Assembly (NCBI GenBank): GCA_028023455.1
Contig: JAQFVV010012512.1
Coordinates: 2,825,935-2,889,934, forward strand
Source: Epiperipatus broadwayi
Taxonomy: Eukaryota; Onychophora; Udeonychophora; Euonychophora; Peripatidae
DNA length: 64,000 bases
Direction of reading: 5' to 3'
This document shows positions 1-11,249 of this stretch, in pieces. How positions within the stretch are numbered: the stretch's first letter is position 1; the number at the start of each line of letters is the position of its first letter. The notes under the pieces are model-generated. The model did not search any database. It was not told the DNA's origin and worked only from the letters and a program-made list of their open reading frames with translations. Made by a program: the position numbers and the translations under genes.

Positions 1-1868
1 ACACAATACAATCTTATAACAATAATAAAATTTTATTACATTAACAATAATGATAAAATAAAATAAAAACAAAACACACTTAATTATAATACTGTTACAC
101 TCAAATATATGATTCAGATGTATTAAAGACTATGGTTTGAATACATGTTTAAATTAACTAATTTTCTGGATGACTTATTTATCATTTTGACCCATTTATT
201 TATCAAATAAATAATTAATAATAATAATAAACACAAATGCTTACGCACGGAATCAGAATTCCGTATATTTTTAGCTTTAAGAAAACCTATATCTTGAAAG
301 AGAAGAAAACCTATAAATTTCTACTTCCCCCTTTTTATTGTAAACATTGTCCATTGGACTATTCCAAAATAATATATTCGTTTCAATTATTCTAACTAGC
401 AATGTTAAATAATCATAAATTTCTAAATCATTTTATCAAGCAATAACTTTCACATTTCTAATGAAGAAGGATGATATGCCATAAAAAATCCCCTACTGAT
501 CTTGCAAATGGGTTTAAATTCAAAACCCACACTTTTACATTCATGCCTGTCAGATCTTTACATTTTTGACTGTATATATCTTGATAGGTCAGTATGTCGA
601 TCCAGCTTGACGACCTCAATTTACCATCATTCACAAAAATCAACACAGATCGGTTAGTTTATTAATTAAAATCTTTGTCATTCCCCATCATACATATACA
701 TCTGACTGAATCCTTATCCTTTCAGGGCAACTTTTATTCTGTCCCACATAAGAAAACTCTCTTCATATCCCACATCACCATGCAGTATTTATAATGCGCA
801 CACAGCAGCATCTTAGTAAGGGAAATTAGAAAAACAAACAATGACAACAACTCCTAACTTGAACTGTTTGCTTGAGCCAGAGGGAGATCTTTTCTTAAGA
901 TCTAGAGTCATGTAAAGAGCTCCTGCCTAGACACCTACTCTCTATATTGGCATGCAAAACATTTTCTACAATTAAACAATAACTTTATTAATAATTCCCT
1001 ATCTTAACAAAATAAATGGAGTGAAACTCAGTCATCTCCGACTGCCATGGTAAATAAATCATGAGACAGCTATTTCCCATCTATTGGGTGGTAGGATAAC
1101 TTTACATTAGTAATGACAAGCATTTATAGCTTTATATATGCCCACACATACATCGATTACAGTCTAGATAAATGACAAAGACTAACCAGATCCCGAATCC
1201 AAACATATATGAATTATTTCAATTTTAAACAGTCAAGCCAACAACATACTTAATATTTATATTAATAACAGATCATCAACACTTATAGCATAATTATGGG
1301 TTTTTACGACCATCCACTCACTCTTCATATTTAATATTAAGCATAAATTAAAATTTTGTTAAGAATATAAAAAAAATATTTATATCATTTCTCTCTTTTC
1401 TTTTAAATTTAAATCTACATGAGCATTTATACTTAAATGGTATCAAAATAATTTTCCCCTCTTTCCTTTAAACATTTTAAACATAAATAAAAAAAATTAT
1501 TAAATTAAGATAATCTAGTGGTTAGACGTTAAACATATTATATAAACAAAATGAAATAATAAAAAAAAAAAAAAACAAATGACATATTATATAAATGAAA
1601 TAAAATAAAGAGTAAATATCAACATTACGATAGTCTCTTTCCAATGTCTTTTCCTTCAACTGTCCATCAATCAATTAATGTATTCAGTTCATTTTATTTT
1701 GAGATAGCTATATAGATGCACATCAGACAGTTATTTTTAATCAAATGTGTATAAAAAATGCACAGACAGTTATTTGAATCAAGATAGATAAAAACGTAGA
1801 TAGTTATTTTAAATCAAAAATGTAGCTACAGGATAATTAATAAATTTTAAAAGAGTTCTGTTGATTAC
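1..1868. other. AT-rich noncoding stretch
   Basis: No convincing gene, RNA or repeat was recognised. If the candidate exon that ends at 1869 is real, this would be its first intron and later exons on the minus strand. A 35-codon open stretch around 840-945 on the minus strand is the only mildly exon-like piece, and its splice phase could not be made to fit. Confidence 0.4.
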
Positions 1869-1933
1869 CTTCCATTTTGATGAGTTTCTTCCTTGGTTTG
1901 AATTGATTTGTTTCTTTTCTTCTTCTTTTCCAT
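1869..1933 (-). CDS. Candidate first coding exon, unknown gene
   Basis: On the minus strand an ATG at 1933 has a favourable context (three A before, G after). It opens 21 codons plus two bases that run straight into a splice-donor-like AG|GTAATC, with the cut after 1869. The peptide starts MEKKKKRNKSIQ and continues rich in Lys, Gln and Glu. Without splicing the frame stops at once in the TAA of the donor, so it is either a 22-residue upstream-type ORF or a first coding exon in phase 2. A TATA-like box lies about 465 bases upstream. No downstream exon could be paired with it, and no family was recognised. The call rests on local signals only, which arise by chance fairly often in AT-rich DNA. 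Confidence 0.28.
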
Positions 1934-2396
1934 TTTAGAGGCTCAAATTATAGACAACAAGCAGTTTCTGATTACTAAACATGAATTAACTTTTTAAACA
2001 TTATACAGAAGTTTGCTGCAGTTCTTCAAACGAATTTTAACCAGCCAAATAATTATTATAATATGAATTGGTCTTTCAATTTCAAAAAGTTTGATAGTTC
2101 TCTCCTTCAATGAATTTTTAACAAGCCGAATGGATAAGTTGTAGCATTCAGCATAAAATATCTTATTAAAAGTTGATTTCTTCATAATTGACATGAGGAA
2201 AAGAAAATATGCACCACTTATATATGAATTAGAAATTCATATTTTGGTATACTATAAAACTTAAACACATTATTAAATTCTGAGAAAGAAAATTTAAAAA
2301 AAAAACTTGGAGAAAAAAACCTTTAGAGATCGATTAATTTTAGTCAGCCAGTCATTCTCAATTAGACAAAAGTTCTCCCATTCACTTTCCCCAGCT

Positions 2397-2405
2397 CCTT
2401 TTATA
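2397..2405 (-). promoter_or_regulatory. TATA-box-like element TATAAAAGG
   Basis: The minus strand reads TATAAAAGG followed by a locally G-rich stretch, closer to a real TATA box than the surrounding plain AT runs. A start site would be expected near 2370, leaving about 435 bases of leader before the ATG at 1933. The pairing with that exon is inference. Confidence 0.25.
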
Positions 2406-3600
2406 GGGTGAAGGAGAAAAAAACACATGTTAATCTCTCCTCCCACAGGTGGTTTTTCTTCAAATCTAATTAAAAAATTTCCACTCAGAATGAACAATAG
2501 ACTCTTTACTACTTGTTAATTTTGACAACCTTTTTTTTCTCATCTTAAAGCATATCTCTTTGGTTAACACATTAGTGATTAATTTGTGGAAAAGTAGTCA
2601 AAGAAGATCTATTCAAAAAAATATGCTTACAAAAAAATATGCTTACAAACAAAGGTTACATTCATTCTTTTTTTTTACTTAAATAATTTCTTATTTAGAT
2701 TTACATTTTTGAGTTAGAAATAATAAATCAGAACAGATTCATTTATTTTTCCTGTGTTTTTTCTTTTTCACTTATCAGGAAATAATATAGAAAATTATGT
2801 CAATTTCTATAAAGGAAATAAAAAAAATCAAACCCATATATTTGTATTACACACACATACATGTGCAGACCATTCAATAGAAAACTGATCATTCAGATTA
2901 TATGAACATAAAATATCCATCATAATTTCTTATAATTACAAGCATAAAATCAATTATAATTTCTGATAATCATAAACATAAATATTCACTATAATTTCCT
3001 ATAACTCCAAACTTATTCTCTAGAAAGAAACTGTTAACTAAAGCTACTGACAATCAATTCAATTTTAATTCTCATCAACTCTTTAGTAATAGATATCAAA
3101 ATTCACCAGACTTTATCTCAGTCATATAAATATTTATTTCTCAATTATTATAGTGGTAAATTATTATAGCAGCGTACAAAAAAAAAATCAATCATCCCCC
3201 CTGCATTAAATAATGCTAGCTATATTTTATACAAACACAAACTGTCTCTATATATGTTACTTTTGAGCTATCTAGTTATTGATTTCTCAAACAACGTTTT
3301 AACTTTTCTTACATCAAAAAAAAAATTTCCCACAATTATTTCCTTTTATTACAATTGGTTTATAGATGGAATAAACCAAAGGGCTACAATATATATATAT
3401 ATGAAAAAGAAAAACAAGTTTTATATATGTAAAAACCTGCTATCGCTTGTACTAATGATCAATAGATGGAGCTTTACCAAGACCTCCAAACAAGCGTATT
3501 CTGTTTACATAAATGTCAGAGTCAATATTCACTGTCTTTCATTTTGCTCCACCCTCAGATCAGCTGATTTCCTCTCATCAGTGAAGGGATAGGAGTTATA
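2406..3600. other. AT-rich noncoding stretch
   Basis: Nothing recognised. There is a short local repeat near 2615-2650 and an open frame at 3254-3592 with no codon bias, splice sites or known motif. Confidence 0.4.
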
Positions 3601-3619
3601 AATATATATATATATATAT

Positions 3620-3763
3620 AATTCAAACAAATATATTTAACACAGTATTCAAAAGTTTGTATTAACAGTTGATAAACATTGCCAGTGAAACAATTGAAAG
3701 TACTTCTGGTAAAGAATATATTATTTAATTTTGAATACTGTGTTAAATATATTTGTTTGAATT
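3620..3763. repeat. Perfect 35-bp inverted repeat with 74-base loop
   Basis: The arm at 3620-3654 is the exact reverse complement of 3729-3763. The loop and right arm resemble the 3' end of the Penelope-like element at 39.3-39.5 kb, so this is probably the terminal inverted segment of a very short Penelope-like insertion. Confidence 0.85.
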
Positions 3764-3812
3764 ATTATTATATGATTTAAAAATACAGACATTTAATGGT
3801 TGTAGTTATATA
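3661..3812 (+). mobile_element. Penelope-like 3'-end remnant
   Basis: This segment shares with the third Penelope-like copy (39,326-39,490) the order AGTTGA..., TTGAAAGTACTTCT, an AT-rich spacer, then ATACAGACATT followed by a TA run. Together with the adjacent inverted arm it looks like a severely 5'-truncated head-to-head insertion. The match is short and judged by eye. No coding sequence remains. Confidence 0.4.
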
Positions 3813-3876
3813 TATATATATATGTTAATGCTAACATTTAATGGTTGTAGTTATATATATATATATGCTAATGCTA
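3789..3876 (+). repeat. Tandem duplication, 45-bp unit, two copies
   Basis: Units start at 3789 and 3834. Both begin ACATTTAATGGTTGTAG, contain a (TA)n run and end in a short sequence ending TAATGCTA. Confidence 0.8.
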
Positions 3877-4835
3877 TTATGAAAATATAAAATCATAATC
3901 TTGGAATAAAGCTTGTATCATTTGTTTTATATAAAAGAATGACTTTGCGTTTTTATTTGAAATTTATTAATTTTTTTTCTCTTTTTAGTACATCAGCTTT
4001 CAATTTTGACAAGTTCACCCATTTGCCTAAATGATAATTTTGTGTTAGTAGATTATTTTCACAAGCCATCAATAATGGAAATATTAAATTATATGTAATC
4101 TTATTTGTGAATATATATTTTGGATTCAATAAAATTCCCTTTGCTCCAATTTATATTTAGTAACTAATCAAATTGTTAGTTAAGTTAATCCTGAGAATCA
4201 ATCAATAACATGCCTTAGTCAATGCTCTGTAGTATTTAAGTTTATTTTGTATAGCTAGCCGAAGTAGTGATTAAAGTACATTTAGTCATGAGTAATATAT
4301 TTTCTTTATAGTATAGGTCATTTATCATCTGTAACTTTATAAGTTAGTAATTTGTTCAAATAAAGTTAAACATTATAACTTGATTTATTGCAACTCATAC
4401 TCAATGGCTGGAATTAGTTTATTTTATTACATTTATTTTTGAGGCAATTTCTTTTCCCCTTATACATATATGGCATGTCATAATAAGTACTATTATCTTT
4501 GTCCCTACCGATTGGGTTCACTTCAATTGTTAGGACCTTTCTTTATATGTATATTTTACTTACTATTACATTTGGCACTACCAATGGAGCAATCATATTT
4601 TCTATTACATTTCTATTACACAGTTATTATATACTATTACATTTGGCATAATAACAGCTTATGGATCCAATGGCTGTGTCCAGCCATGATGAATTTTACT
4701 AGACTTCATTTGTAGTTAAAACTGTTTTAAAAATGTTGCAGACCAAGAGTCATATTATTACATTTATTATATTTATATTAATTTTATGATGGAAGCAATC
4801 TCATTTCTTCATATGATGCCATTATACATACTATT
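3877..4835. other. AT-rich noncoding stretch with repeated TTACATTTGGCA
   Basis: No gene was recognised. The motif CTATTACATTTGGCA occurs near 4563 and 4633. Its reverse complement occurs just before the family B repeat at about 5005-5021. The form ...TTACA then TTTGGCA could be the end of an LTR followed by a primer-binding-site-like TGGCA, but no LTR pair was found. Confidence 0.35.
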
Positions 4836-4855
4836 ACAATATATATATATATTGT
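4836..4855. repeat. ACA-(AT)7-TGT junction
   Basis: A short AT run is bounded by ACA on the left and TGT on the right, the same form as the edges of the LTR-type elements elsewhere in the window. Confidence 0.6.
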
Positions 4856-5020
4856 AATTTTTGGGAAAATACCAGATGTCCTGGTTTGAAAATACACTTG
4901 GATACATCTATCAACTTCAACAATCAGCTGGTTCAACCACAACTTATATAGTCAACTTACATCAAATTTAAAAGTGTTGGTACAATTATCTTTCACATTC
5001 TAAAGTTGATAGTGCCAAAT

Positions 5021-5720
5021 GTAACAATCCAGTCCATCCACATATATAAGGGAAAGAGAGCAAGATCGCATCTAACTATTATCGGACCTAGGTCTTCATG
5101 TAAGATGCTATAGATAACATGATGAAATATCTGACTGATAATTATATCTATCTCTAATAGACTAGCCTAAGCATTATTTATCAAATCTACATGTAATTCA
5201 AATTAGTTCATCTAATATCTCACCATTCTTTTAAAAACTGTTGCCTCAGATATTTGATCTCAGGAAGAATTTGTGGGTGTACCTATGCAAACTGTTAATC
5301 AACAACTAAATTAATTAATCCTATCTATTAGAAAGAACTAACCTTTACTTAACATTTTTCTCCCATGCTTATAAAGAAATAATGTGTGTGTGTGCATGTG
5401 TAAAACATTGGTTATAAGATTGAATGTAAATACTCGGTTGAATATAAATGCTGGATTGAATGTAAATGTTGGATCAACTAAACTACAGAAACCTTATCAA
5501 TTAACAAAACTTCATAATATTTATTTACAAAAACTAAAATATATGCAAACATAAAATAAATTCTCAATCAATGTAGAAAAGAAAAATTTCAAAAAAGAAA
5601 AATATTTACAAGTGCAAATAAATTATTTGGATACATCCTCCTGTACTTATAGCTTTTATGTCTATGATGAGTATCTATCATTTTGTTACTTAAACAATTT
5701 AAAACTATTCACTCTTATTT
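5021..5720. repeat. Dispersed repeat family B, copy 1
   Basis: From TGTAACAATCC onward this matches 57,528-58,150 in the same orientation. The shared blocks are a GGTCTTCATGTAAGATGCT segment, AGACTAGCCTAAG, ATCAAATCTACATGTAAT, CATCTCACCA, and further on GAGTATCTATCAT against GAGCATCTATCAT. Identity is patchy, so the copies are old. It has no ORF. Read on the minus strand it would end in ...TTACA followed by TTTGGCACTATCAACT, a form compatible with an LTR end and primer binding site, but this is inference. Confidence 0.6.
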
Positions 5721-7585
5721 CCCATGACAGACCCCCCATAATATAGACATCTATATATTCAAAATAATAAAAAAAGTTATTAATTAAAAGTGAGATTGCT
5801 AACTCAATGAAAATTTAAATGCAACTCCAGATGCAGTATACAGTTCTAAGTGTGGAAAAATATAATAATAAAACAACACATGATATGATAGAACAGAAAA
5901 TTATAAAGAATATTAATTTAAAAGCATTAATCATTTATTCATTTTAAAGATCTTAAGAATACTATTAATAAAACATATACTATAAACTACATATAGTCAT
6001 GTCATGTTGTGGCATTGGTTATTTCAGTGACTTTAAAAGAGAACTTATACCGTTTAAGTATTCTGTTTGAGCACTTAATTTCATATTCATAGCTGAAAAA
6101 AAAGTATTTTGGCAGAAAGAAAATTACGTAGATTTTATTAAAAACAAAATGAAAAAAGACTTTTCACCTTCCACCCCCTACTCTCTTGATATTTTCTTAT
6201 GTTGGACTGTTCCATGTTGTATTACCAGTAGTACTTTCCAAATATAAGATAGCGATAATAAAATAAAAATAAAAAAAAATAAAAATACAGATCTATACAA
6301 AATAAAATATAATTTTGTAATATTTTATGAATCGATATTATCAGATATCATTATTTTTCAGAGTCCTCCTTACATAAACAGTTCTTACAATTTATGCATT
6401 TTTTTATTATTGATGTTGAAAACTCCTGATTGATTCTAAATAGCACATTTTGAACTTATTTAAGTTGGCAGTTGGTGTTTTTGTGTTAAACCTCCATAGA
6501 TTTTTATCTTGTGTGGATCCAGCTTATCAGGCACTTAAATTGTAGACAGTTAACTATTAATTTTCACATAGTCATAGTGGATAAAAACACTCCACCTGAA
6601 GACAATCAATCGTTCTGGCCAACATAACTCATATTTTAACTTTATACACAAGTTTATATAAAAATATATACGGTTTGCATTTAATAAAAATATATTTATA
6701 GAGTACAGCTATTCACTCTTTGTAATATTGGTTATATAAACTTTAAATTTTAAATTAAATAAACCATTCTGGTTTCTTTTTTAGTTTCTTTTAAAAAAAA
6801 TCATAAAACTTTTTTTAAAATTTAAATTGATAAATTATTTTAACTTATCTGATTATTAAATTAGAATAAGAATGTTCCATTCATTTCCTTTACTGTTTTT
6901 CTGAATGGCAAATAAATAGAAAAACATTAATATTAGTTGAAATGAGGCTTTAAAAAATGTTCATTTAGCAGAAAAATACTATAAAAACAATTGCTCCAAT
7001 AAAATGACTTTTCATGTCAAAATGCAGAATAAGAAAAAAAAGAATTTTTAATTGTTTTCCTTTTTATGGCATTATTCTCATTGTTTAAATCTAGCACATT
7101 CCTATTGTATTTTTAAAATATTTTTTATTATTGATTCATTTTAAAAAATAAAACAAATTATAAATAAATTTGCAACATTATTATTATTATTATTCTCTCT
7201 CTCCCATGTTTAGTTAGTTATTCCCATGATTGATTTATTTATTATTGCTATGACTTCTTTTCATTTAAGTTATTGTGTCTTTTTAATATAATCAACACAA
7301 TACAATTGTCAACACATATATATAAATTTGTATGATTTTTTAATAATTTAAACACTAAAATTTATTACTAATATATATGTGTGTTTTTACTGTAAATTAC
7401 CCATCATTCCCAGTATTTAATATGTAGTTAGTACACTGTTATAACTATAAAAATATTTATATATTTTTTAAAAGTGTTTAAGCAAAAATTATTATTTATT
7501 TGATATTTACATGCTAATTAAAGAAAAAAAATCCATTATTTCAGGTGGCTAAAGTTTATTGGGAGTGCAATATTATGCTACCCTC
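5721..7585. other. AT-rich noncoding stretch
   Basis: No gene, repeat pair or motif was recognised beyond homopolymer and AT runs. It ends at CTCACA, immediately before a TA run. Confidence 0.4.
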
Positions 7586-7660
7586 ACAATATATATATAT
7601 ATTGTAACCCTATATATTGTGCTAAAATATATGGTTACAATATATATATGCATCACACCA
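7586..7660. repeat. Two TA runs bounded by ACA / TGT / TTACA
   Basis: The order is CTCACA, an AT run, TGTAACCC, a short spacer, GGTTACAA, then a second TA run. It has the same junction style as other element edges in the window. Confidence 0.55.
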
Positions 7661-7719
7661 CTATATTGTTGTATGCCATGAGAATTAACTGTATCAATAT
7701 TTATATCCTATAATTTCAG

Positions 7720-7862
7720 AAAAGAATTATGCACAAGCAGGGCGACTACCACGTCAAGGACTTTGTCAACCAGGATTTATCTGGGATAATACAGCTTCAG
7801 TATGTGTAACATGTTCACCAACAACAACTTATGTAGACCATACTTGTGTACCTATTGACTGA
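7720..7862 (+). CDS. Candidate terminal exon, cysteine-rich protein
   Basis: After a splice-acceptor-like pyrimidine tract and TTTCAG (7714-7719), one frame stays open for 46 codons to TGA at 7860-7862. It enters with two bases of a split codon. The peptide has four cysteines spaced C-x12-C-x2-C-x10-C, with GLCQPGFIWDN at the first and CVTCSPTTTY in the middle. This is the composition of an EGF-like or other small disulfide-bonded extracellular module, ending Val-Pro-Ile-Asp. The other two frames are closed. A poly(A) signal follows within 10 bases, as expected for a last exon with a very short 3' UTR. GC content is clearly above its flanks. Upstream exons were not found. Secretion or extracellular role is inferred from the cysteines only, and the exact family is not recognised. 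Confidence 0.5.
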
Positions 7863-7869
7863 TAATTAA

Positions 7870-7875
7870 AATAAA
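7870..7875 (+). promoter_or_regulatory. Poly(A) signal AATAAA after the terminal exon
   Basis: AATAAA lies 8 bases after the stop codon at 7862. AATAAA is common in this AT-rich DNA; only its position supports the call. Confidence 0.35.
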
Positions 7876-9050
7876 TTTTTATTGGACTATAATTGCAAAT
7901 TCTTGGTAATATTTTACAAATTAAATGCATCTAATTCAAATATTACATTTAATGCTGTTTTGCAATTTATATAAAAGCAATAATAAAAAATTCATTCTAT
8001 TGGAACACACTGTTTATCATATTATATTTTATTATATTCTAGAAATATGTTGATGGAGACAAGATATAGTAAATGGTGTAATTTATCTCAGTAGTATAAT
8101 TATAGACACAAATGTTAAAGTTATGGATCAATTTTTAGCTGAGAAAAAATATCTGTAAAATAAATAAATTGAAAATATTTTGTTTTACTTTTAACAACTT
8201 CATATGAAAATCAGATTTTCTGATTATTTTTATTTAGTAATTTTATGTCAGAATATTTGTTGCTGTTTGGTATATTTGGTGGTAAATTTTTGAATTACTT
8301 TCATTATTTACATTAAAATAAAATTTTTTAATTGAGTTTTAATACCTTTAAATTCAATAGAATTGATTCAAAGTTGGTATAGAAGTAAAATAAATTATGC
8401 CAAACCATACATGGCATTAATATTTTAGATTGGTGATCTAGTTTATTAGATATGGAAAAAAGATGAGAAAATATTGAATATTTTGATATCAAATTTAAAA
8501 ATTGTTATTTGAACTTTAATAGATTTAAGTAAAGCTCATGAAAGGGCACTATAGAAATTGCTTCTTGCTTTCAATATAAAGATATAAGAACAATTTTAAA
8601 TCAAAATATAATAGATTTAAATTAAAAGAACTAATAGATTTGCGCCACCCAACCGCTCGATGGCACTGCCTTTCACTGAACACACATCAATATAACAGTT
8701 CCCAGGCTAATGTTTTTTATATATACTATGGTAAAAACTAAATTTTTACTTATACTAGCACAGACTTATCTTTTATTTTTTATTTTTTAATAAAGACTTC
8801 CTTTTTAAGAAACACTTTTTATAGGGCGGAGGTTAGTTTGCTTTTAAATAATCAACTTTTTCGTTAGTTTGTTTCTTTTTTAACACATTTCTATAATAGT
8901 ATGGCCATAATTTTTTTCTTTTAAATATATTTATACTGCTGCAGAATCCTCATAAATGATTCACGTATTTTTCTCCACAGCTCCATCTATACCAGATATA
9001 ACCCTCTCTGAGTACATATGTATTGTAATGGATGAAAGATCTTTGATTCA
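7876..9050. other. AT-rich noncoding stretch
   Basis: No gene or mobile element recognised. A slightly GC-richer patch near 8640-8700 holds no open frame of note. Confidence 0.4.
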
Positions 9051-11193
9051 CAAATACTGACCACGAGGGCGCCACTAGTCTGAAAATTGGAACTAGACAT
9101 TTATTTTAAGCGTGGACAGGATATGCGAACCAGAATGTGCCGGACTAAACTCAGGGAGAAACAAGATATTTTAAATATTGTTTAGACAATTGAGAAAGCA
9201 AAGCACAAATACAAACATCAGCCAAATTAAGTTTAAACAAATTTTAAACTTTTATTTAAGAGCAAAATAACTTGTAAGAAAAAGTTTACATGAAAATCAA
9301 TAGGGTTATCTCAGGCATGTACCACAAATACGAAAACGCACTTCTCTGTCAGACTTACCGCATCACTAATAATGAATTCTACAGGGAGGAAGCAATTTCA
9401 TTCAGCAGAAGATTCACCCAAACATTAGCTTTCACTTTCAGATACTTAAACAATACATTCTTGAGACAAATCAATGAAACCAGTGCCGGCGAGCTTTCCA
9501 AGATCCAAAAATGGTGTCGGACCACAAATGTCATCTGTCGGTAGAAGCTGCACCTATTATTACGTTTAAAATAAAGGTGATTGATCCACCTGAAGAACAA
9601 CTGAAAAATATGATTGAAAATGAAAGGAAAACAAACAATTAAGACTGGTGAATCCCCAACCAAACGATTGGTAAAAGCTAATCTAATAAGAATTAAAGGT
9701 CTCAATAGGAGACAAGTAAATCATTAGAAAATCAGTTACGTCTGTCCCAGAATTTAAAGGAAATGAATTACCAATAATTATAATTAAAAAATAAATTTAT
9801 GACACAAGTTCTGAGTACACGCTTTGATAAATTTTAAGCTATACAAGTAAATACAAAATAATTCTATCAGAGAATGCACATGAGTACGAAAATATGAAAG
9901 CTATAAATACTTTAGCAGCGAAAGTCTCTCTCACCTGTAATTTATGAATGGGATAAATATTGTCTTCCTGCTGGTGACTTATAAAATTACAAAGCAAAAA
10001 CAATTATAGTTTTCGCTTTCAGAGATATAAGAAATGAAGACTATAAAAATAAAGTCACCAGCCAAAAGATTTGGTGGTTTGCAAAAGTGCAAACACAGTA
10101 TTTAAAATTAATTCAGGCTACTAAAATAATTGCAGGTAAGCATTTAAAATATACACAACTTCCAAAGCATTTTGTAAAAGTTAGGCATAAAAATAGGAAA
10201 ACTCACACATCACTCTCCAATAAACAAAAACTGAAAGCAAACTTGGAATCTTAAAACTAAGATTCCAAGACACATGGCAAAGTACAATAAAAGAGAATAA
10301 ATATAGCTAATCAATATGAGGTTAAATATTAATTTAGATTACAGGTTTATTAGATTGAGTGGAGATTTAACTAAAAATAAATTAACCCTGGAAAGAATAA
10401 AAGAAAATTTCATCTTACGAGAAAGCACAGTTCGCATAGAGTGCGCACATTTATCTTTAGTTCATTTTCCGGTCCTTTGACAGTGGCAAGGTAGAGGCAG
10501 TGTTTATTTTAGAGGCTCATGGCATGACTGAAAGAGAGCTTGCAGATGGGGTCCATCCTTTGTTCAAATTAGCAAGACATTCTGATGATGGCAAAACTCA
10601 TAGTGGTAGATTTTGACATCTTGCACAGTAACGAAGTTTGTCAATAATTGTTTAAGTTTTTAGCAGGAATTAAATGTCTGAACTGCTACCCAAAATGGTA
10701 TAACTCTCAGCAGGTGATAATCCAAGTGTCTCTGGAATACTGAATCTCTCTCCTCTCTCTAAAAATTTGCGGGCTATCCTTGCCTCGCTACATTTCCCAT
10801 GAAAAACTTTCATTAGTCTCTAATTCTATATCTCAGGCAGGGCAAATATTAATTTCCCGCTCAATCTAATTTAAGAATTCCAACCAGGGATTATTGAAAC
10901 AAAAATGACAATACAATTAAATCTCCACTTTTTAGAATTAACTTTAAAAATGATTAAAATAAAAGCAACAGGAATATGTTTTTAATCAAATTGATTAAAA
11001 CAAGTGGTGAAAGTAAACTATTTTAAAATCAATTCTATAAACAAAAATTAAAATGCCCTATTTAAATATAACCGAGTATATGTTTTAAATAATAATGAAA
11101 ATAATTTAGCATTAGACATTTAATGAAAATTGAGTTGTTTTTCCCTTTTTTAATTTTAGTAATAAAATCATTGAATCGAAAATCAATACAGTT

Positions 11194-11196
<3 letters not shown>
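9051..11196. other. Less AT-rich, unclassified segment
   Basis: Base composition is more balanced than on either side, which suggests a distinct insertion or old coding DNA. It holds an 84-codon open frame at 9290-9544 (plus) with no recognised motif and the exon-like frame at 10,461-10,616. No terminal repeats, reverse transcriptase or transposase motifs were seen. Confidence 0.35.
10461..10616 (+). CDS. Exon-like ORF of unknown function
   Basis: A frame of 51 codons opens directly after an acceptor-like TTTATCTTTAG (10,450-10,460) and ends at TGA 10,614-10,616. The peptide is mixed and not low-complexity, with an acidic/basic middle around MTERELADGV and a charged end around RHSDDGKTHSGRF. 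It is much less AT-biased than chance frames here. An internal ATG at 10,524 could start a 30-residue form. No family was recognised. It may be a terminal exon, or a fragment of a mobile-element protein, because the surrounding segment is compositionally distinct. No close poly(A) signal stands out. Confidence 0.28.
   Translation, partial: FIFRSFDSGKVEAVFILEAHGMTERELADGVHPLFKLARHSDDGKTHSGRF

Positions 11197-11249
<53 letters not shown>
11197..11249. repeat. (TA)n microsatellite
   Basis: About 26 TA units, followed directly by TGTAACCCC, so its right edge has the TGT form seen at other element borders. Confidence 0.9.

Noticed and set aside
9379-9705. 108-codon minus-strand frame
   Set aside because: It overlaps the 84-codon plus frame, has no recognised motif or splice signals, and neither strand could be preferred.
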